Part shown: piece by piece, positions 1-6,752 of the stretch
How the letters are laid out: each line of letters begins with the position of its first letter
How positions within the stretch are numbered: position 1 is the first letter of the stretch
DNA from: Opitutales bacterium
GTDB lineage: Bacteria > Verrucomicrobiota > Verrucomicrobiia > Opitutales > Intestinicryptomonadaceae
Assembly (NCBI GenBank): GCA_021641325.1
Contig: JAJXPD010000060.1
Coordinates: forward strand, 1-9,484
Direction: 5' to 3'
DNA: 9,484 nt
Notes under the pieces: model-generated
The model's input: only the letters and a program-made list of their open reading frames with translations
Database searches by the model: none
What the model was told of the DNA's origin: nothing
Made by a program: the position numbers and the translations under genes

Positions 1-254
1 CGTTAGAGTGCCGTTCAGGCGGTGGCTTTCACGCGCTTGCGGGGTGCGTGGCGTATGCGGCTATCCCAAAACACAAGTCGGCTGACGAAACGCCCTACTC
101 CACTTTTATCCCAAAACAACCTAAAAAACTTCGCGCCGTGCGCTCACTTTTTAGGCGCGTTAGAGTGCTTTCATAAGGGCGGCTTTGCGCACGGTACAGG
201 GCGCGTAGCATACTTGGCGTATGTAAGCGGTCTGGAACGTGCGCGAAACGCCCT
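1..254. repeat. Two diverged copies of a ~157 bp direct repeat
   Basis: Four exact anchors recur in the same order. CGTTAGAGTGC is at 1-11 and 158-168; GGCTTT at 24-29 and 181-186; GGCGTATG at 50-57 and 216-223; CGAAACGCCCT at 86-96 and 244-254. Offsets are 157, 157, 166 and 158, so the second copy carries a local insertion that is later compensated. The first copy also contains TATCCCAAAACA twice (62-73 and 107-118). The first copy begins at the window edge, so the array may extend left. The 264 bp hold no credible gene. A plus-strand open frame (22-261) runs through both copies but has no recognisable domain and no ribosome site. Whether this is a local tandem duplication or part of a dispersed family cannot be told from here. 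Confidence 0.6.
120..155. terminator. Hairpin with A/T arms; possible hemB terminator
   Basis: CCTAAAAA (120-127) pairs with TTTTTAGG (148-155). Inside lies a second stem, GCGC (133-136) with GCGC (140-143), closed by a 3-base loop. On the minus strand the distal arm contains six T in a row, as in a bidirectional intrinsic terminator. It lies about 110 bases downstream of the hemB stop. It sits inside the repeat region, so it could instead be a structural part of the repeat. Confidence 0.45.
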
Positions 255-264
255 TAGGTAAGTG

Positions 265-1272
265 CTATAACGCGCCGTTAGCGAAGTAAGTCAAAATCAT
301 GTCCGCGCCTGCACGCTTAATTGATACCAGAGACTCTTTAACGGTTTTTTCCAAATCAATCCAGCCGTTTTGCGCCGCAGCCATAATCATGGAATATTCG
401 CCCGAAACCTGATACGCGGCAATCGGAAGAGTCGTGCGCTCTTTGATTTTAGCAATGATGTCGAGATAGTGCCCCGCAGGCTTTACCATGATGACGTCCG
501 CGCCCTCCTCTTCGTCGAGAGCCGCCTCTTTCAGAGCCTCGCGGGAGTTTGCGGGATTTAACTGGTAGCCTTTTTTGTCGAGATACTTCTTCGCCTTGCC
601 CTGCTGCTTGGGCGCGGAGCCGATTGCGTCGCGGAAAGGCCCGTAAAAGGCGGAGGCATACTTTGCGCTGTACGCCATGATTGCGGTGTCCTGAAAGTCG
701 CAGTCGTCGAGGGCGGAGCGGATTGCGCCTATTCTGCCGTCCATCATGTCGCTCGGCGCGACGAAATCCGCGCCCGACTGGGCGGCGACAAGAGCCATCG
801 CCGCGAGAATCTCGACGGTTTCGTCGTTGATAATCCACGTTCCCGAATCGTCGAGAATGCCGTCGTGCCCGTGCGAGGTGTAGGGATCGAGCGCGATGTC
901 GGCGACAACCGCCATTTCGGGAAAGCGTTTTTTCACGGCGGCAATCGCGCGGTTTGCGAGGGACTTCGGGTTGACCGCCTCGTCGGCGAGGAGGGTCTTC
1001 TTAGAGCGTTCGACAAGCGGGAACGGGGCAATCGCCATGACGCCCTTTTTCGCCAAGCCGTCGCAGAGGCGCAGGAGAGAGTCGATTGTGTGGCGGTAGA
1101 CGTTGGGCATCGACGGAATTTTGTCCGCTCCGTTTTTGCCCTCTTTAAGGAAGACGGGCAGAATCAAATCGGAGGGGGAAACGCGCGTTTCCTCGCAGAG
1201 GGAGAGAATGGCGTCGCTCTTGCGCAGGCGGCGCGGACGCTTTTTTATATCGAGCTTGAAATTTTCGTTCAT
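265..1272 (-). CDS. hemB: Porphobilinogen synthase (delta-aminolevulinate dehydratase)
   Basis: Condenses two 5-aminolevulinate molecules to porphobilinogen, the second common step of haem/tetrapyrrole synthesis; cytosolic, usually octameric. The 335-residue length fits the family. Visible motifs are AYSAKYASAFYGPFRDA with Lys204 and VIMVKPAGHYLDI with Lys264, the two active-site lysines that form Schiff bases with substrate. The metal segment reads DIALDPYTSHGHDG (125-138). It has Asp where zinc enzymes have cysteines, so this is the zinc-independent, magnesium-type class. The chosen ATG (1270-1272, MNENFKLDIKK) matches the usual short N-terminus. The frame stays open 24 codons further upstream, but that extension would run into cysS and looks non-native. 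No clear Shine-Dalgarno sequence precedes the start. Divergent from cysS; the stop is TAG. Identification is firm. Confidence 0.96.
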   Translation of the reverse strand: MNENFKLDIKKRPRRLRKSDAILSLCEETRVSPSDLILPVFLKEGKNGADKIPSMPNVYRHTIDSLLRLCDGLAKKGVMAIAPFPLVERSKKTLLADEAVNPKSLANRAIAAVKKRFPEMAVVADIALDPYTSHGHDGILDDSGTWIINDETVEILAAMALVAAQSGADFVAPSDMMDGRIGAIRSALDDCDFQDTAIMAYSAKYASAFYGPFRDAIGSAPKQQGKAKKYLDKKGYQLNPANSREALKEAALDEEEGADVIMVKPAGHYLDIIAKIKERTTLPIAAYQVSGEYSMIMAAAQNGWIDLEKTVKESLVSIKRAGADMILTYFANGAL

Positions 1273-1298
1273 TGTGGTTTGATATGAACCCGTCGAAA

Positions 1299-1326
1299 AA
1301 AATAGCAACAAAAATGAATGTATCAA
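1299..1326 (-). promoter_or_regulatory. Candidate hemB promoter
   Basis: Read on the minus strand, TTGATA (plus 1321-1326) and TATTTT (plus 1299-1304) are 16 bases apart, matching sigma-70 boxes at 5/6 and 4/6 positions. Transcription would begin near 1291, giving a 5' leader of about 19 bases before the hemB ATG. The -35 box would lie inside the first codons of cysS. Prediction by eye only. Confidence 0.35.
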
Positions 1327-2729
1327 TCCACAACACCCTTTCACGACAAAAAGACGTTCTGACGCCCGAAACCGACACGTTCAGAATGTACTGCTGCGGC
1401 CCGACGGTCTACGGCCCCGCGCACATCGGCAATTTCAGGACGTTTGTCGTGCAGGACATTCTGCGGCGCACGCTCGAATGCTCGGGGTTGAAGGTAAAAC
1501 ACGTAAGAAACATCACCGACGTCGACGACAAAACAATCCGCGAAAGCCGCAAACTGGGGGTGTCGCTCAAAGAATTTACAAAAAAGTGGGAGGACAAATT
1601 CCACGCCGACTGCGACAAGCTCAACATGCTCCGCCCCACCGTGGAGCCGCGGGCGACCGAACACATCGCCGAACAACTCGACATGGTTTCGACGCTCGTG
1701 GACAACGGGCACGCCTACCCCGCAAAAGACGGCAGCGTATACTTTAAAATAGCGTCGTTCCCCGACTACGGGAAACTCGCCGGTCTCGACCGCGAGCACA
1801 TGGCGACGCAGGCGGTAAACTCGGCGGGAGAGGCAAACAACGCCGACGAATACGAGCGCGAAAACGTATCAGACTTCGCGCTGTGGAAGGGACGCAAACC
1901 CGAAGACGGCGAGAACTTCTGGAAGTCGCCGTGGGGCGATGGCAGACCGGGCTGGCACATAGAGTGCTCGGCGATGTCGCGCAAATACCTCGGAGACACT
2001 TTCGACCTGCACGGCGGCGGCATCGACCTCTGCTTCCCCCACCACGAAAACGAAATCGCGCAAAGCGAGTGCTCGACGGGCAAATCGCCCTACGTCCGCT
2101 ACTGGTTCCACAGCGCACACCTGATGGTCGAGGGACAGAAGATGTCGAAAAGCCTCGGCAACCTCTACACGCTCGACGACCTCACGGCGAAGGGCTACAC
2201 GCCAGCGCAAATCAGATACGCACTGCTTTCGGGGCACTACCGCCAGCAGCTCAACTTCACGTTCAAGGGGCTTGACGACGCAAAGAGCGCGTTGGCAAAG
2301 CTGTCGAAATCGGCAAAGGCGGCGCTCGAAAAATCGGGAATGTCGTTCGACGATTTCGAAAAGCTCGTAAAGCCCGAAAACAACTTTGCGGGGACGATTT
2401 TCGAACCCGCGTGGAACGCACTTTGCGACGACCTCAACACGCCCAAAGCACTCGGCGAAATCTTCGGCGCGCTGCCGAAACTCGGCGGAGACAAAAAGGA
2501 CGTCGCAGCCCTCGGCTCGCTGATGTACGCGCTCGGCATAGACCTCTCGGAAAAGGCGGAGGAATCCGCCGCAGACGCCCCCGAAGAAATCACCGCCCTC
2601 GCGCAGGCGCGTTGGGACGCAAAAAAGGCAAGGGACTTCGCAAAAGCCGACGAGCTGCGCAAAAAGCTCGCGGAACTCGGGTGGAGCGTGCTCGACAAAA
2701 AAGACGGTTTCGACCTCAAAAAAATTTAA
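1314..2729 (+). CDS. cysS: Cysteinyl-tRNA synthetase
   Basis: Class I aminoacyl-tRNA synthetase that charges tRNA-Cys; cytosolic. At 471 residues it has full family length. Signature motifs are HIGN (37-40) in [16 protein letters not shown] and KMSKS (276-280). The zinc site that discriminates cysteine is complete: Cys28, Cys218 (WHIEC), His243 and Glu247 in FPHHENE. The start at ATG 1314 ([13 protein letters not shown]) was chosen because family members begin just before the I-x-NTL-(T/S)-R motif, and because it places the first zinc ligand at residue 28, as in the E. coli enzyme. In-frame TTG 1272 and ATG 1284 lie upstream but would add residues not expected in the family. No clear ribosome site precedes any of them. 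First gene of a plus-strand run; ispH starts 6 bp after its TAA. Confidence 0.96.
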   Translation: MNVSIHNTLSRQKDVLTPETDTFRMYCCGPTVYGPAHIGNFRTFVVQDILRRTLECSGLKVKHVRNITDVDDKTIRESRKLGVSLKEFTKKWEDKFHADCDKLNMLRPTVEPRATEHIAEQLDMVSTLVDNGHAYPAKDGSVYFKIASFPDYGKLAGLDREHMATQAVNSAGEANNADEYERENVSDFALWKGRKPEDGENFWKSPWGDGRPGWHIECSAMSRKYLGDTFDLHGGGIDLCFPHHENEIAQSECSTGKSPYVRYWFHSAHLMVEGQKMSKSLGNLYTLDDLTAKGYTPAQIRYALLSGHYRQQLNFTFKGLDDAKSALAKLSKSAKAALEKSGMSFDDFEKLVKPENNFAGTIFEPAWNALCDDLNTPKALGEIFGALPKLGGDKKDVAALGSLMYALGIDLSEKAEESAADAPEEITALAQARWDAKKARDFAKADELRKKLAELGWSVLDKKDGFDLKKI

Positions 2730-2732
2730 GGA
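2728..2732 (+). promoter_or_regulatory. Ribosome binding site for ispH (AAGGA)
   Basis: AAGGA overlaps the cysS TAA stop and lies only 3 bases before the ispH ATG at 2736. The spacing is short, but it is the only Shine-Dalgarno-like match. The overlap suggests ispH translation is coupled to termination on cysS. Confidence 0.4.
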
Positions 2733-2735
2733 TTT

Positions 2736-3611
2736 ATGAAAGTAATAAGAGCAAAAAGCGCGGGATTCTGCTTCGGAGTGGAGCGCGCGATTGAAATCGC
2801 GACAACATGCACCGACGGCGGCAAATGCAAGGTCTTTACCGACGGTCCGCTTATCCACAACAGGCAGATGATGGAACGCCTCACGCAGTGCGGGGTTCTC
2901 GAAATAGGCGACTATAAAAGCGAGTCGTCAATCGACGACCAAATCAAAGGCACTTCGCAAAGCGACAGCGTGCTCGTGTTCCGCGCCCACGGCGTCTCGC
3001 CCGACCGCCGCAAATACCTGCAAAGCCTCGGCATGCGCTGCAAGGACGCCACCTGCCCCGACGTGGGGAAAATCGCGGGCATAATCAAAATGCACGCAAA
3101 CAAAAATTTCACGACCGTCATCGTCGGCGACCCCGACCACCCGGAAGTAATCGGGCTTCTCGGCTACGCGGGCGGACGCGGGTACGTCGTCAAAGACAAA
3201 AAGGCGATAGACGCCCTGCCCGACATCAAGGGCGACATATGCATGGTCTCGCAGTCGACAATGTTCACCGACGACTACAACGAAATTTCCGAATACTTCA
3301 AAAAACGCTTCCCCGACACGAAGGTCATCGACACCATCTGCGGCGCGACGAAGGAACGCCAGAAAGACGTGAACGTGCTCGCCGAAAAGGGCGCGGAGGC
3401 GATTGTGGTAATAGGCGGCAAACACTCGGCGAACACCGTAAAGCTTGCAATCATGGCGCAGCGCACGGGGCTTCCGTGCTTCCACATCGAAACGCTCAAA
3501 GAGCTGGACCTCGACGCAATCAAAAAATTCGGCGTCGTGGGGGTCACCGCGGGCGCGTCCACGCCCGACTTCCTCATCGACGAAGTCTGCAACAGGCTCG
3601 AAAATCTTTGA
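2736..3611 (+). CDS. ispH: 4-hydroxy-3-methylbut-2-enyl diphosphate reductase
   Basis: Last enzyme of the MEP (non-mevalonate) isoprenoid pathway: reduces HMBPP to IPP and DMAPP using an oxygen-sensitive iron-sulfur cluster. The 291 residues match the usual bacterial length. The three cluster cysteines are present: Cys12 (GFCFGV), Cys107 (DATCPDVGKI) and Cys202 (DTICGATKERQ). Substrate-site residues are also visible: His41 (GPLIHN), His85 (FRAHGV), His135 and Glu137 (GDPDHPEVIG), Thr175 (SQSTM) and the late TAGASTP loop (271-277). There is no C-terminal fusion such as the S1 domains found in some Firmicutes. It follows cysS by 6 bp, so co-transcription is likely. Identification is firm. Confidence 0.96.
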   Translation: MKVIRAKSAGFCFGVERAIEIATTCTDGGKCKVFTDGPLIHNRQMMERLTQCGVLEIGDYKSESSIDDQIKGTSQSDSVLVFRAHGVSPDRRKYLQSLGMRCKDATCPDVGKIAGIIKMHANKNFTTVIVGDPDHPEVIGLLGYAGGRGYVVKDKKAIDALPDIKGDICMVSQSTMFTDDYNEISEYFKKRFPDTKVIDTICGATKERQKDVNVLAEKGAEAIVVIGGKHSANTVKLAIMAQRTGLPCFHIETLKELDLDAIKKFGVVGVTAGASTPDFLIDEVCNRLENL

Positions 3612-3624
3612 CGCCCGCGAAACT

Positions 3625-3651
3625 TTGACGGATTTTCGGCGTTTCTAAAAG
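3625..3651 (+). promoter_or_regulatory. Weak candidate internal promoter for the gsp genes
   Basis: TTGACG (3625-3630) and TAAAAG (3646-3651) stand 15 bases apart in the 56 bp between ispH and gspG. The spacing is short and the -10 box matches only 4/6. TTTGACG occurs twice here (3607-3613 and 3624-3630). No terminator-like hairpin separates ispH from gspG, so read-through from cysS-ispH is at least as likely as an own promoter. Confidence 0.2.
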
Positions 3652-3653
3652 AC

Positions 3654-3659
3654 AAAGGA
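3654..3659 (+). promoter_or_regulatory. Ribosome binding site for gspG (AAAGGA)
   Basis: AAAGGA ends 8 bases before ATG 3668, which is close to ideal spacing. It supports that start and hence the unusually long pre-peptide of GspG. It is one of the two well-spaced Shine-Dalgarno sites in the window. Confidence 0.65.
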
Positions 3660-3667
3660 AATTTCGA

Positions 3668-4114
3668 ATGGAAAATCACGCATATTCTTTCGGACGCCGC
3701 GCGGCGAAATCGGCGCGGAGGGCTTTCACGATTATCGAAGTACTGCTGGCAATCGCGCTGATATCGCTGCTTGCGTTCATCGTGGTCGGCAACCTCGACA
3801 CGCTCATGACGGGCGGGCAGACGAAAATCGCAAAGTCGATGGTCGAGGACTCGTTCGCGACTCCGCTGATGTCGTTCAAACTTTCCGTCGGCAGATACCC
3901 GACGACAGAAGAGGGGCTGAACGCCCTCGTCAACGCGCCAGACGCGCTCTCCGAAAGATGGAAAGGCCCGTACGCGCGAAGCCTGCCGCTCGACCCGTGG
4001 GGAAACGCCTACCAGTACAGGTGCCCCTCGACGAAAAGCAAGGTCGGCTACGACGTGTGGTCGAACGGTCCCGACGGACAGCCCGACACCGAAGACGACA
4101 TCGGCAACTGGTAG
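3668..4114 (+). CDS. gspG: Type II secretion major pseudopilin GspG
   Basis: Builds the shaft of the periplasmic pseudopilus that pushes folded proteins through the type II secretin; inserted in the inner membrane and processed by prepilin peptidase (GspO/PilD). The 148 residues hold a 19-residue basic leader, then A19-F20 as the likely cleavage site (RRAFTIIEV), Glu24 at mature +5, and a hydrophobic helix to about residue 40. The C-terminal half has the GspG signature GRYPTTEEGL (75-84), WKGPY (98-102), DPWGN (109-113) and the loop SNGPDGQPDTEDDIGNW (132-148), which matches the family's calcium-binding loop. The leader is longer than in the neighbours, but the well-placed AAAGGA supports this start. 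The -1 residue is Ala rather than the usual Gly. Heads the five-gene pseudopilin block. Confidence 0.93.
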   Translation: MENHAYSFGRRAAKSARRAFTIIEVLLAIALISLLAFIVVGNLDTLMTGGQTKIAKSMVEDSFATPLMSFKLSVGRYPTTEEGLNALVNAPDALSERWKGPYARSLPLDPWGNAYQYRCPSTKSKVGYDVWSNGPDGQPDTEDDIGNW

Positions 4115-4118
4115 AAAA

Positions 4119-4604
4119 ATGCGGCGCGCGGCGTTCACCCTGACCGAAGTGCTGCTTGCAATAGCCCTGATTGCCGCAATGGCGGGCTTTGTAGCGGCGG
4201 GCACGGGGCTGTTTTCGAAAGACGCGCTTCTTGCGCGCGCGCCCGAACGCGTTTTCATTTCCGCGCTCAAAACCGCAAAAATAGAGGCGGCGACGCGCGG
4301 GCGAAAAATGTCGCTCGCGCTCGAATCTGGCGCGATTGTGGTTCGCGACGCCTCCGACAAATCCGAAGCCGCGAAGTTCGCCCTCCCCTCCGACGAAACT
4401 TTCCACGCCGGGCTAATCCCGCAATATCCCGAAACCGTCGGGCGCGAATCGGCGGATTTCCCCGACGTGCCCCTCGACTCAATCGAAGTCGGCGCGGACG
4501 GAACGTGCACGCCCGCAAGCGCAGTCTTCCGCTTCGGCGACGAAACGCCCGCGACGGTGAAAATCGACCCGCTCTGCGCGGAGGCAACGGGAATCGAAAA
4601 ATGA
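4119..4604 (+). CDS. gspH: Type II secretion minor pseudopilin, GspH-like
   Basis: Predicted minor pseudopilin. In known systems GspH joins the pseudopilus just below the I-J-K tip. The 161 residues start MRRAAFTLTEV: a short basic leader, a likely cut after Ala5, Glu10 at mature +5, and a hydrophobic helix to about residue 28. The rest is a weakly conserved periplasmic domain expected to be mostly beta. Two cysteines late in the chain (130 and 153) could form a disulfide. The call as GspH rests on the prepilin N-terminus and on its place between gspG and gspI; the globular part has no motif I can name. ATG 4119 lies 4 bp after the gspG TAG with no strong ribosome site, and the last codons overlap gspI by ATGA. 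Confidence 0.75.
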   Translation: MRRAAFTLTEVLLAIALIAAMAGFVAAGTGLFSKDALLARAPERVFISALKTAKIEAATRGRKMSLALESGAIVVRDASDKSEAAKFALPSDETFHAGLIPQYPETVGRESADFPDVPLDSIEVGADGTCTPASAVFRFGDETPATVKIDPLCAEATGIEK

Positions 4605-5047
4605 AAAAACGCGCGTTCACTCTTGCGGAATCCGTCCTTGCGCTCGCGCTGTTCGCGGCGGCGGCGGTTGCGGTCTCGCAGGTCTGCGTGAACTGCCTCT
4701 CCGCGCTCGACCTCCCCGAAAAATCGTCGCTCGACGACGCCGTAAACGGGCAAATCGTCGCCGAAGCGTTGAAAATCGCCGACTACGACAGCCTCGACGA
4801 CGGCGCGGAAGTGGAGGCGCTCGACGGGCGGAAATACAAAATCTACGCGAAAGCCGAACCCACCGAAGTGCTCGACCTCTTCGAACTGTCGATAAGCGGC
4901 AAGGGCGAACGTCGCGAATTTTCGACGAAAATTTTCGTCAAGCGCGGGCAGTCGTGGTACGAAAACACAAACGAGCGCGACGACCTCATAAAAGACAGAA
5001 CCGACTTTCTCGAAAAGAAGCGGCGCGAATGGAGGGCGGAAAAATGA
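4601..5047 (+). CDS. gspI: Type II secretion minor pseudopilin, GspI-like
   Basis: Predicted minor pseudopilin. In characterised systems GspI is the hub of the I-J-K tip complex that starts pseudopilus assembly. The start MKKRAFTLAESVLALALF gives a likely cut after Ala5, Glu10 at +5, and a helix to about residue 30. The FTLAESxLALALF pattern is typical of GspI. The 148 residues are somewhat longer than the commonest GspI, owing to a strongly charged tail (about 126-148, rich in Asp, Arg, Lys and Glu). ATG 4601 overlaps the gspH TGA as ATGA. The frame is open upstream to 4505, but that would add 32 residues in front of the prepilin signal, so the internal start is preferred. The stop overlaps gspJ in the same way. 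Confidence 0.8.
   Translation: MKKRAFTLAESVLALALFAAAAVAVSQVCVNCLSALDLPEKSSLDDAVNGQIVAEALKIADYDSLDDGAEVEALDGRKYKIYAKAEPTEVLDLFELSISGKGERREFSTKIFVKRGQSWYENTNERDDLIKDRTDFLEKKRREWRAEK
5031..5035 (+). promoter_or_regulatory. Ribosome binding site for gspJ (GGAGG)
   Basis: GGAGG lies 8 bases before ATG 5044, inside the end of gspI. It settles the gspJ start over the more upstream in-frame start at 4954, which would put about 30 basic residues before the prepilin signal. Confidence 0.65.
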
Positions 5048-5673
5048 AACGCGCGTTCACACTCTTGGAGGTGGTGCTCGCGATGTCCGTGGCGGCGGTC
5101 GTGATGTTCGGCTGCGCCGCGACGCTGCTTAATTTGGCGAACACCGCGGAGCGCGTCGAGGGCGGCTGGTCGCTCACAAAACACGCCGACGGCGCGGAGA
5201 AATTCCTGCGGGCGGCGTTTATCAACTCCGCGCTGCTTCACGCGTCGAAAATCGGAAACGTGTCGCATCAAAACGCGTCGAACACGCTCGCCGTCGCCGA
5301 AATTCCCGAATCGGCGGAGACCGCGCTCGCGTTCGAAATCGACGAGCAGACGCCGATTCTGCTCGCCGCCGAAAGGTTCTCGCCCGAAAAAATCTGCTAC
5401 CTTTCGCACGACACCGACGGGCTTTCGCTCGTCTGGCGGCATGCAAACGCGGAGAAAAAAAATTCGGAGGCGGTGCTCTACAAAACGCCGCTCTCGCCCT
5501 ATGTAAAAAAAATCTCCTACCTGCTCCCCGACACAAACGGCTGGCGCGAGGAAGACGACCTCTCGAACATCGGCGACATGCCATCGTACGTCAAACTGCT
5601 GTTCGAGCGCGCCGGCGAAAAAATCGAACGGATAATCCCTCTGTCGGGCATGCTCGACCCAAACCTGAAATGA
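5044..5673 (+). CDS. gspJ: Type II secretion minor pseudopilin, GspJ-like
   Basis: Predicted tip pseudopilin; GspJ binds GspI and GspK in known systems. MKRAFTLLEVVLAMSVAAVV gives a 4-residue leader, a likely cut after Ala4, Glu9 at +5, and a hydrophobic helix to about residue 28. The 209-residue length, larger than G/H/I, fits GspJ. The body (about 45-200) is a globular periplasmic domain ending near ERIIPLSGMLDPN. No individual catalytic or metal motif is visible and none is expected. Assignment to J rather than another minor pseudopilin comes from size, the FTLLEV start and the order I-J-K. Both ends overlap neighbours by ATGA, which suggests translational coupling and matched amounts of the tip subunits. 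Confidence 0.8.
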   Translation: MKRAFTLLEVVLAMSVAAVVMFGCAATLLNLANTAERVEGGWSLTKHADGAEKFLRAAFINSALLHASKIGNVSHQNASNTLAVAEIPESAETALAFEIDEQTPILLAAERFSPEKICYLSHDTDGLSLVWRHANAEKKNSEAVLYKTPLSPYVKKISYLLPDTNGWREEDDLSNIGDMPSYVKLLFERAGEKIERIIPLSGMLDPNLK

Positions 5674-6752
5674 AATACAAAAAGGCAAACGCGCTAATTT
5701 TCGTATTCGGGCTGATTTTCGCGGCGTCGGTGCTGTCGGTCGGAATCGTGGAACACACCGCGCGGACGCTCAAAATTTCGGCGTCGTCGAACGCGGAATA
5801 CGGACTGCGCGAAAGCGCGTACTCCGCGCTGTACGCGGCGGTCGCCGTGCTCGAAGAATACGCGAAAATCGACGGCGGGCTGTACTCAGCCGAACAGGGC
5901 TGGGGCAGGCCTTTCGAAGACGGACGCCTGAAATTCTCCGACGAAATCGCCGCCGAAATTTCCGACGAAAGCGCAAAACTTCCGCTCTGCGCTCTGGCGT
6001 CGGCGGACATTCAGAAAATCTTCGAGGGCATGGACGTGTCGGAAAACACCGCGCGGGAATTCGCCGACTGCATAGTGGACTGGCGCGACAACGACGACTC
6101 CAAATCGCCCGACGGCGCGGAATACGACGACTACGACTCCGACGCCCCCAAGCCGCCCAACCGCAATTTCCTCTCTTTCGGCGAACTCAAATACGTCAAA
6201 AACGTCGGAGAATTTCTCTTCGACGAAAACGGCAAACCCAACGAGTTTTTCAAAGCCTTCACTGCGGGAGTGTCGCTCGAACTTTTCGAAAAAACAAACC
6301 TCAACGGCGCAAGCCCCGAAACGCTCAAAAAGCTGCTCGACATCGAAAACAAAGACTACGACGACACGCTCTACCGCGCCCTGCGCGGCGAAATCGGCAG
6401 CGTCTCCGACGGCATAGTGTGGGTGAAAAACCAAACCGAACTTTCCGAGCGCGGCGCAAGGGATATCCCCTCCAAGTTCGCCGACTACAAATGCGGACTG
6501 CTCAAAATAGAAATCCGCGCGCGGCGCGGCGCGGCGGAATACTACCTCTGCGCCTTTTACGCGTCGCCCGATACCGCAAAATATTTTTCCGAAAACGTTA
6601 AGAAAATTTACAACCGCTCCGAAAACGCCGTCGAGGGGCGCAAGGCGGAGGCAAGCTCGACGGCGGGCGCGGTGTACGTCGAAAACAAAAGCGTCGGCGA
6701 CTCCGAGGGATACACGCTTCTGAAAATCTGCGAGCGCGGCTCAAACAGATAG
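5670..6752 (+). CDS. gspK: Type II secretion tip pseudopilin GspK
   Basis: Caps the pseudopilus as the large tip subunit of the type II secretion system. The 360 residues match GspK size, well above other pseudopilins. The N-terminus KKANALIFVFGLIF is a prepilin-like helix lacking Glu at +5, as is usual for GspK; the likely cut is after Ala6. Diagnostic segments are DESAKLPL (99-106), DWRDNDD followed by SPDGAE (137-151), NRNFLSFGELKYVKNV (164-179) and TNLNGASPETLKKLL (209-223), matching the conserved T2SSK pattern D-W-x-D-x-D, P-x-G-A-E, N-x-x-F-x-x-x-x-E-L and N-x-N-x-A. The acidic stretch at 137-158 lies where known GspK structures bind calcium. Starts by ATGA overlap with gspJ. Last gene of the block; no further gsp gene follows. 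Confidence 0.9.
   Translation: MKYKKANALIFVFGLIFAASVLSVGIVEHTARTLKISASSNAEYGLRESAYSALYAAVAVLEEYAKIDGGLYSAEQGWGRPFEDGRLKFSDEIAAEISDESAKLPLCALASADIQKIFEGMDVSENTAREFADCIVDWRDNDDSKSPDGAEYDDYDSDAPKPPNRNFLSFGELKYVKNVGEFLFDENGKPNEFFKAFTAGVSLELFEKTNLNGASPETLKKLLDIENKDYDDTLYRALRGEIGSVSDGIVWVKNQTELSERGARDIPSKFADYKCGLLKIEIRARRGAAEYYLCAFYASPDTAKYFSENVKKIYNRSENAVEGRKAEASSTAGAVYVENKSVGDSEGYTLLKICERGSNR

Noticed and set aside
1..254. CRISPR array
   Set aside because: Only two diverged copies with a ~157 bp period; no short identical repeats with unique spacers and no cas gene.
1272..1313. Upstream TTG 1272 or ATG 1284 as the cysS start
   Set aside because: Adds 10-14 residues ahead of the conserved start; ATG 1314 gives the standard position for the first zinc cysteine.
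1273..1344. N-terminal extension of HemB to 1344
   Set aside because: The 24 extra residues are unlike HemB N-termini and would place the hemB start inside cysS.
1869..2858. 329-codon minus-strand open frame opposite cysS and ispH
   Set aside because: Shadow of cysS; no motif, while the plus strand has complete catalytic and zinc residues.
3275..4753. 492-codon open frame on the minus strand, opposite ispH and gspG-I
   Set aside because: It lies antisense to four well-supported genes, has Arg/Ser-rich composition without a domain, and results from strong third-position GC bias in the true genes.
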